Positions 1-5,272 of a stretch of 5,272 bases of DNA are shown here, one piece after another. Each line of letters begins with the position of its first letter. The first letter of the stretch is position 1. This DNA comes from Trichloromonas sp034002365 (GTDB lineage Bacteria > Desulfobacterota > Desulfuromonadia > Desulfuromonadales > Trichloromonadaceae). The position numbers and the translations under genes are program-made. Where the stretch lies: assembly GCA_034002365.1 (NCBI GenBank), contig JAVFAR010000160.1:1-5272 (forward strand), given 5' to 3'. Below the pieces are notes generated by a model. That model saw nothing but the letters and a program-made list of their open reading frames with translations, was not told the DNA's origin and searched no databases.

Positions 1-455
1 ATTCCCTGACCTTGACGGCGCCCGGCTCCTTGCCCCTGGCCGCCGCCGGCGCCTGAATTGCGTCCACGTCCTTGCATATTGTTCTCCTTATCCGCTGACC
101 ATCGGCCATGCCCGCCCCGTCCGAGACAGCCGGGCATGGCGAAAGCTTCCTGGTTCATCTTGCCTTCGAGCCAGGCACGTACCACCTCATGCAGATCCCC
201 GGCGACGAAACCCCGCACCCGGATGCCGTAGGCCGACAGCATCTCCTGCAACGCCCGGGAAATCGCTCCGCACACCAGGGTCTCGACCCCCAGATCCACC
301 AGGCGCAGGGTACGCGCCAAGGGCGGTTCGTCCGCCAACGGCAGACGCTCTTCCCGGGTCACGCGCCCTCCCTCGCTCTTCACCAGCAGCAGATTCCGTG
401 CGGTGTCGAATACCGGGGCGATGCGGTCTTCCCAATGGGCAAATGCGGTCTTCAT
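1..455 (-). CDS. NifB/NifX-family (PF02579) iron-molybdenum cluster-binding-like protein, 3' end beyond window
   Basis: Small protein of the dinitrogenase iron-molybdenum cofactor family (NifX/NifB C-terminal-like, which also includes the orange protein ORP of Desulfovibrio). The family binds or carries Mo/Fe-type clusters in the cytoplasm; the cargo here is unknown. Visible residues 1-151 read without a stop. The fold covers roughly residues 3-105, with a Trp-Glu-Asp-Arg-Ile start segment, the family motif VCGAIS (Cys62) and MPGC (Cys110) at the domain end. After it come a linker and a Gly/Gln/Arg-rich tail from about residue 127. The start ATG at 455-453 is preceded by AGGA (464-467, 8-base spacing) and lies about 28 bases below a predicted sigma-54 start site. 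No nitrogenase genes are in view, so a nitrogen-fixation role is not supported; an ORP-like role is inferred from the neighbouring activator. Oddity: codon 127 is an ATG behind a perfect Shine-Dalgarno site, so the tail may be a separate gene (1-77). Family call is fairly sure, exact function unsure. Confidence 0.8.
   Translation of the reverse strand, partial: MKTAFAHWEDRIAPVFDTARNLLLVKSEGGRVTREERLPLADEPPLARTLRLVDLGVETLVCGAISRALQEMLSAYGIRVRGFVAGDLHEVVRAWLEGKMNQEAFAMPGCLGRGGHGRWSADKENNMQGRGRNSGAGGGQGQGAGRRQGQG
84..89 (-). promoter_or_regulatory. Strong internal Shine-Dalgarno site (AAGGAG) before an in-frame ATG at 77-75
   Basis: The minus strand reads AAGGAG, six bases, then ATG. The ATG is in frame with the NifX-like gene (codon 127). 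A TAA lies immediately upstream in another frame (90-88) and overlaps the site as TAAGGAG, the usual look of a stop/start junction between two genes. The protein starting here would begin MQGRGRNSGAGGG and is glycine-rich. Either this is an internal initiation site, or a one-base change has fused two genes, or the match is chance. It decides whether the NifX-like gene ends near position 80 or runs off the window. Confidence 0.5.
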
Positions 456-493
456 TGCGATTATCCTGAATGGGGTTGGTGCCCTGTACTATA

Positions 494-509
494 AGCAAGG
501 GCAATGCCA
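494..509 (-). promoter_or_regulatory. Sigma-54 (RpoN) -24/-12 promoter of the NifX-like gene
   Basis: The minus strand reads TGGCATTGCCCTTGCT. This matches the sigma-54 consensus TGGCAC-N5-TTGCW, with GG (508-507) and GC (496-495) separated by exactly ten bases. Transcription would start near 483, giving a leader of about 28 bases before the ATG at 455. The site faces the NifX-like gene and lies downstream of a sigma-54 activator gene on the same strand, which makes that activator the natural candidate for control. The 130 bases upstream are AT-richer than the rest of the window, as expected of an enhancer/DNA-bending region, but I see no convincing palindromic activator site in them. Confidence 0.85.
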
Positions 510-640
510 ACTATAAAAGATCAGAAAAGTCGCCGGAACTGTCTTATATCACGTGGATTTTTTGTCTTCGAGGGGAGGCGGAAGGAAAAGATAAAGGTGC
601 GTCTATGCTGCTGTGTACGAAAAATAGAGTTGCAGTTATG

Positions 641-2020
<1,380 letters not shown>

Positions 2021-2075
2021 CGCGGGTGGCTTTTTCTTTCGGAGGACGAACATCAAACGACTGTTGAGACGTTCA

Positions 2076-2104
2076 TTTCTAATCGGAAAATACCGCCTTG
2101 GCAA
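2076..2104 (-). promoter_or_regulatory. Candidate sigma-70-type promoter for the sigma-54 activator gene
   Basis: The minus strand carries TTGCCA (2104-2099; 5 of 6 matches to the -35 consensus), a 17-base spacer and TAGAAA (2081-2076; 4 of 6 matches to the -10). Transcription would start near 2069, about 49 bases before the chosen ATG at 2020 and about 16 before the alternative ATG at 2053. The spacing is ideal, but the -10 is weak, and such matches arise by chance in a 130-base intergenic region. The same region must also hold whatever promoter served the divergent kinase gene; I could not identify that one. Confidence 0.35.
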
Positions 2105-2152
2105 GAATTGAAATCCTGCGTAATCTGTTCGAGAATACAGAGCGCCATCGAT

Positions 2153-3799
2153 ATGAACAAGCTCAGCATGAAAACCAAAATGGCCCTGGCGGTCTCGCTC
2201 TTGTTCGTGGTGTTGATCGCTCTGCTGGCCTGGGTGCCCTCGTTTTCCAGGAACGGTCGCTGAAAAGAGCCCTCTTTCGCCAACAATTCGCCCTGGTCTC
2301 ATCGCTGGCGGCAGTATCGACGACAAGCTGGGTCTGGCTCACAACGCCCTGATTACCGCGGCGCGCCAGATGCGCCCGAAGCCCTGCTTGACGCGGAGCT
2401 GGCCCAAGGCTTCCTCGACGCCCGCATTTCCCTCCATTCCATGGTCTCTTCCTCATTTCCAACGCCGGAACGCTGATCGCGGAAAGCCCCTTTCTGCCCA
2501 ACCGCCGGGGAGAGGATCTGACTTCCTTTGAGTTTATTCAACATACGTTGACAGTCGGAGAACCGCACATCTCCCACCCCTATACCTCCGGCCGCACTCC
2601 CGGTCATCCCGCCATCTTTTTATCCGCCCCCATTTTCGACAACAACGGCAAGCTCATTGCCATCCTCGGCGGCCAGTTCCAGCGCGCCGAGGCCTACGCT
2701 CCCCTGGAAAAGACGCGCCGGTATTTCCTTCTGGCGGCGCTGGCATCACCATCGCGGTTCTGACCGTCACCTGGCTGCTGATGAAACGTCTCACCGCGCC
2801 GCTGATGACTTTCACCCGTCATGTCGAGGCGCTGCCGGAAACCTTTGGCCCGAACCGCCTGATTAAAATCGATTCCGGCGACGAAATCGGCATTTTGGCG
2901 CAAGCCTTCAACCGCATGGTGACGACCCTGGAGACGCAGCAGGCCACCCATACCGCGCGACTCGAAACCCTGCTGCGGCTGAACGAGATGAGCGCTTCCT
3001 CGCTCAAGGACATCGCTGATTTCGCCCTGGAGGAAGCGGTTCGCCTGACCCGGAGTTTCATCGGTTATCTGGCCTTCGTCAACGACGACGAATCCGTACT
3101 GACCATGTTCTCCTGGTCGCGGGCGGCCATGGAGAAATGCGCCGTCGCCGATAAACCGCTGGAGTACCCGGTGGCCGATACGGGCCTGTGGGGCGAGGCG
3201 GTACGCCGGCGCCGCCCGGTCATCACCAACGATTATGCCGCCTCCAGCCCCGACAAGAAAGGCTATCCGCAGGGGCATGTGGAAATCCGCCGCCACATGA
3301 ACGTCCCGATTTTCGAAGGCGAACGGATCGTCATCGTGGCCGGAGTCGGCAACAAGGATGAGGACTACGATGAAACCGACGTCCGCCAATTGACCCTGCT
3401 CATGCAGGGGTTGTGGCGGGCATTCCAGCGCAAGAAAGCCGAGGGAGAACTGCGCCGGAGCGAAGAACGCTACCACCGCCTCTACAATGAGACGCCGGTG
3501 ATGCTTCATTCCATCGACCAGGAGAAACGACTGCTCAGCGTCAGTGATTATTGATTGAATTCGGTCAGGTCGACATCGACGGCAAAGCGGCGTGTTTTGT
3601 CCGGGACAACGGCGCCGGTTTCGACATGGCCGCCGCCGACAAGCTGTTCATGCCCTTCCAGCGCCTTCACGCCGACAGTCAATACCAGGGTCACGGCATC
3701 GGCCTCGCCACGGTGGAGCGCATCATTCGCCGCCACGGCGGGCGGATCTGGGCCCAAGGGGAGCCGGAGAAGGGCGCGACCTTCTGGTTCACCCTCTAA
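2153..3799 (+). pseudogene. Broken membrane sensor histidine kinase (dCache-HAMP-GAF-PAS...HATPase)
   Basis: Remnant of a two-component sensor kinase. Following the sequence across frames gives these parts in order: a first membrane helix (about 2180-2230); an extracytoplasmic Cache-type sensor domain (about 2250-2710, including IFLSAPIFDNNGKLIAILGG); a second helix (about 2725-2785); HAMP (about 2786-2940, with SGDEIGILAQAFNRM); a GAF domain (about 2955-3440); and the start of a PAS domain (about 3456-3550). The sequence then jumps to the end of an HATPase domain (3551-3799) with DNGAGFDM and GHGIGLATV. Apparent one-base losses lie near 2236, 2309, 2377, 2445 and 2755. The jump at about 3550 also changes frame and creates a TGA at 3552-3554. 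The rest of the PAS domain, the HisKA region with its phospho-acceptor His and the ATPase N box are absent, so no working kinase can be made even if the frameshifts are errors. The start ATG at 2153 is preceded by no clear ribosome site. It is divergent from the activator, with no response regulator in view. Confidence 0.85.
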
Positions 3800-4536
3800 C
3801 CCCTCAGATTCGCACCCCCCTTTGACCTCGCCAGTCCCCGCGTGACGAGGTCGGCCAGATCGGCCACCGGCGCGTTGTTCAATCGGTAAAGCCCGTCATC
3901 ATCCCGCCGCAGTTCGCCGTAATCAAGTGATCCCTCCCGCGTAACCCGTTCCAGTACGACAAATATCGCTCCCGGCGGCAGGCCGGGAAGCGCCGGGAGG
4001 CCTTCGCTCGGGGCGAGGTCGCAGAGGCCGGCGACCATGGCCGGGGCAGGCTCCCAGGCGAGGTTTTCCAGGGCCAGCCCCAGGGGCGCGAGGCCGCCGC
4101 CGGGGGGCGGCTCGCTGACGACCAGGGCCTCGCCGCTGAGGCCGAAGCGCAGCGCCGCCTCGCCGAGGAAGGTGTTGGAGAGGGTATAGGCGAAGAGCTG
4201 CGGGCTGGCCAGGGCGCCGCCATCGGGGATGACGGTGGCGAAGTAGTCGCGGTCGGTGGCGAGGCAGCCGTAGGCCGTGGCGGCGATCAGGCCGATGGGG
4301 CGCTTCTCCCGCCACTCTTCCAGCCCGGCGTCGCGCAGGGCGAAGGTGACGGCGGCGAGGCCGAGGCGGGAGAAGGCGTCCATGCGCCCGAAACGGCGGT
4401 CGGGTTGATCGAAAACCTCGGCCCGGGATAGGGTCGGCGGCTCGCCGGGGCTGAGGGCGAAGGCCCCTCCCTGTCCGCCCCAACCGAAACCTTGGGCGCT
4501 GACCCAGCCGATGCCGGTAATGCGCGCGCTCAGCAT
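3796..4536 (-). CDS. Short ketosynthase-like / chain-length-factor-like protein (beta-ketoacyl synthase N-terminal domain type)
   Basis: 246-residue protein resembling the N-terminal half of beta-ketoacyl synthases (Ketoacyl-synt_2, PF13723 type). In aryl polyene and related clusters, proteins of this size accompany a full ketosynthase. Visible features are the opening MLSARITGIGWVSAQG, a RRFGRMDAFSRLGLAA segment (48-63) and SPQLFAYTLSNTFLGEAALRFG (about 111-132), followed by SGEALVV. Where an active synthase has its nucleophile Cys, this protein reads VVSEPPPGGG (139-148), and no HGTGT or GHT histidine motifs are present. It is therefore not a condensing enzyme on its own and probably acts as a partner or chain-length factor (inference). 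The start ATG at 4536 has GGGAGG five bases upstream (4542-4547) and overlaps the end of the upstream synthase gene (ATGCTGA), indicating translational coupling. Its TAG (3798-3796) overlaps the TAA of the convergent kinase remnant. Confidence 0.8.
   Translation of the reverse strand: MLSARITGIGWVSAQGFGWGGQGGAFALSPGEPPTLSRAEVFDQPDRRFGRMDAFSRLGLAAVTFALRDAGLEEWREKRPIGLIAATAYGCLATDRDYFATVIPDGGALASPQLFAYTLSNTFLGEAALRFGLSGEALVVSEPPPGGGLAPLGLALENLAWEPAPAMVAGLCDLAPSEGLPALPGLPPGAIFVVLERVTREGSLDYGELRRDDDGLYRLNNAPVADLADLVTRGLARSKGGANLRG
3824..3852. repeat. Inverted repeat at the convergent gene ends, possible weak terminator
   Basis: GACCTCG (3824-3830) and CGAGGTC (3846-3852) are perfect 7-base arms around a 15-base loop. 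The repeat sits about 25 bases after the kinase stop and inside the last codons of the convergent ketosynthase-like gene. No T-run follows on either strand and the loop is long, so a rho-independent terminator is doubtful. It could also be a chance result of GC-rich coding sequence. Confidence 0.25.
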
Positions 4537-5272
4537 GACGGCCTCCCGAGCAGCAGGGCGGCGTTGACTCCGCCGAAGCCCGAATTGGTGGAGAGCAGAT
4601 AATCCCCCTGGACGCTTTGCGCTTCGGCGGCGACCCGGCCCCGTCCGGCCTCTTCCGGCTCGACCAGGCCGACCGTCGGCGGCATGACCCGGCGGGCCAG
4701 GCACTCCAGGGCGAAAATCGCTTCGATCGCCCCGGCGGCGCCGAGGGTGTGGCCGATGGCCCCCTTGAGGGACTGGACCGGCAGCGGCCGCGCGCCGAAG
4801 ACCCGGGCAAAGGCGGTCAGTTCCATGGCGTCGTTGTAGACGGTGCCGGTGCCGTGGGCGCTGATGGCGGCGACCGCCTCCGCCGTCACTTCAGCCTTCG
4901 CCAGCGCCTGTTCGATAGCCAGCACCAGCCCGCAGCCGTCCCGGGCCGGGGCGGTGAGGTGGTTGGCGTCGTTGGCGCTCCCCCAGCCGTCAAGGGTGCC
5001 GAGAGCGGTGCCCCCCTCCCGCCGCGCCCGCGTCTCGCTCATGAGCAGCAGCGCCGCCCCCCCCTCGCCGAGGGAGAGGCCGCCGCGATGGGCATCGAAG
5101 GGGCGGCTGGCCTCTTTCGACAACGCTTGCAGGGCGGAGAAGCCGGAAAAGACGAATTCACTGACCAGGTCGATGCCGACGACCAGCACCGCCTCGGCGG
5201 CTCCGGCGGCGATCCAGGAGGCGCCTCGGGCCAAAGCCAGGGTCGAGGAGGCGCAGGCGGCGTTGATGTTCA
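4530..5272 (-). CDS. Beta-ketoacyl-ACP synthase (KAS II/FabF-like), N-terminus beyond window
   Basis: C-terminal 246 residues of a thiolase-fold condensing enzyme, which joins an acyl group held on its Cys to malonyl-ACP in the cytoplasm. The fragment begins at the nucleophile elbow (NINAACASSTLALARG, Cys at 5255-5253). It continues with the first catalytic His in AHGTGTVYND (His at 4856-4854), the conserved Lys and second His in LKGAIGHTLGAAGAIE (His at 4751-4749), and the C-terminal glycine loop NSGFGGVNAALLL. All three Cys-His-His residues are present, so it should be active. With a typical family length of about 400 residues, some 150 residues lie past the right edge. The stop TGA (4532-4530) lies within the start of the downstream ketosynthase-like gene. 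The pairing points to a dedicated cluster (aryl polyene-like or other specialised lipid/polyketide) rather than housekeeping fatty acid synthesis; the actual product cannot be told from here. Confidence 0.9.
   Translation of the reverse strand, partial: NINAACASSTLALARGASWIAAGAAEAVLVVGIDLVSEFVFSGFSALQALSKEASRPFDAHRGGLSLGEGGAALLLMSETRARREGGTALGTLDGWGSANDANHLTAPARDGCGLVLAIEQALAKAEVTAEAVAAISAHGTGTVYNDAMELTAFARVFGARPLPVQSLKGAIGHTLGAAGAIEAIFALECLARRVMPPTVGLVEPEEAGRGRVAAEAQSVQGDYLLSTNSGFGGVNAALLLGRPSC

Noticed and set aside
108..494. Plus-strand open frame of 128 codons
   Set aside because: It is antisense to the NifX-like gene and has a Gln/His/Pro-rich translation typical of a shadow frame.
187..510. 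Minus-strand open frame of 107 codons overlapping the NifX-like gene
   Set aside because: It reads a different frame over the PF02579 gene, and its start would lie inside the sigma-54 promoter. The alternate frame gives the recognisable family motifs VCGAIS and MPGC.
2064..2092. TTGAGA-N17-AAAATA as a promoter for the kinase
   Set aside because: The -10 match is poor, no ribosome site follows, and it cannot be told from chance in this AT-richer gap.
2228..2245. Programmed frameshifting in the kinase gene
   Set aside because: There are five separate shifts without slippery-sequence and structure signatures, and the catalytic region is deleted downstream. Decay or error is far simpler.

Overview
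The window looks like a piece of a GC-rich, probably anaerobic deltaproteobacterial chromosome (Desulfuromonadales/Geobacter-like). This is an inference from three things: the type of sigma-54 activator, the dCache-HAMP-GAF-PAS sensor kinase architecture, and the NifX/orange-protein-like gene. No RNA gene, insertion sequence, CRISPR array or integration site was seen. No gene-free stretch exceeds 300 bases; the two intergenic gaps are about 185 and 130 bases.

Left part, minus strand (1-2104). A PAS-AAA+-Fis sigma-54-dependent activator (641-2020) is followed downstream by a small NifB/NifX-family (dinitrogenase iron-molybdenum cofactor domain) protein (455 leftwards, running off the edge). 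The gap between them carries a textbook -24/-12 sigma-54 promoter (494-509) pointing at the NifX-like gene. Activator, promoter and target therefore form a self-contained regulatory unit. It resembles the orange-protein (ORP) loci of Desulfovibrio, where PF02579 proteins are controlled by sigma-54 and an adjacent cognate activator. The visible 3' part of the NifX-like gene enters a Gly/Arg/Gln-rich tail, and it contains an in-frame internal ATG behind a perfect Shine-Dalgarno site, so it may be one protein or two.

Middle part, plus strand (2153-3799). A membrane sensor histidine kinase, divergent from the activator, is broken. Five apparent single-base losses between about 2236 and 2755 interrupt the reading frame. 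A larger internal deletion at about 3550 joins the beginning of a PAS domain to the last part of the ATPase domain, removing the phospho-acceptor His region and the N box. The genes on both sides read cleanly, so decay of this one gene, or a locally bad assembly, is the likely explanation.

Right part, minus strand (3796-5272). A beta-ketoacyl synthase with all three catalytic residues (N-terminus beyond the window) overlaps a short ketosynthase-like protein that lacks the active-site cysteine. This is the arrangement of KS plus chain-length-factor-like protein known from aryl polyene and similar polyketide/fatty-acid-type clusters. The pair is convergent with the dead kinase, and the stop codons overlap.
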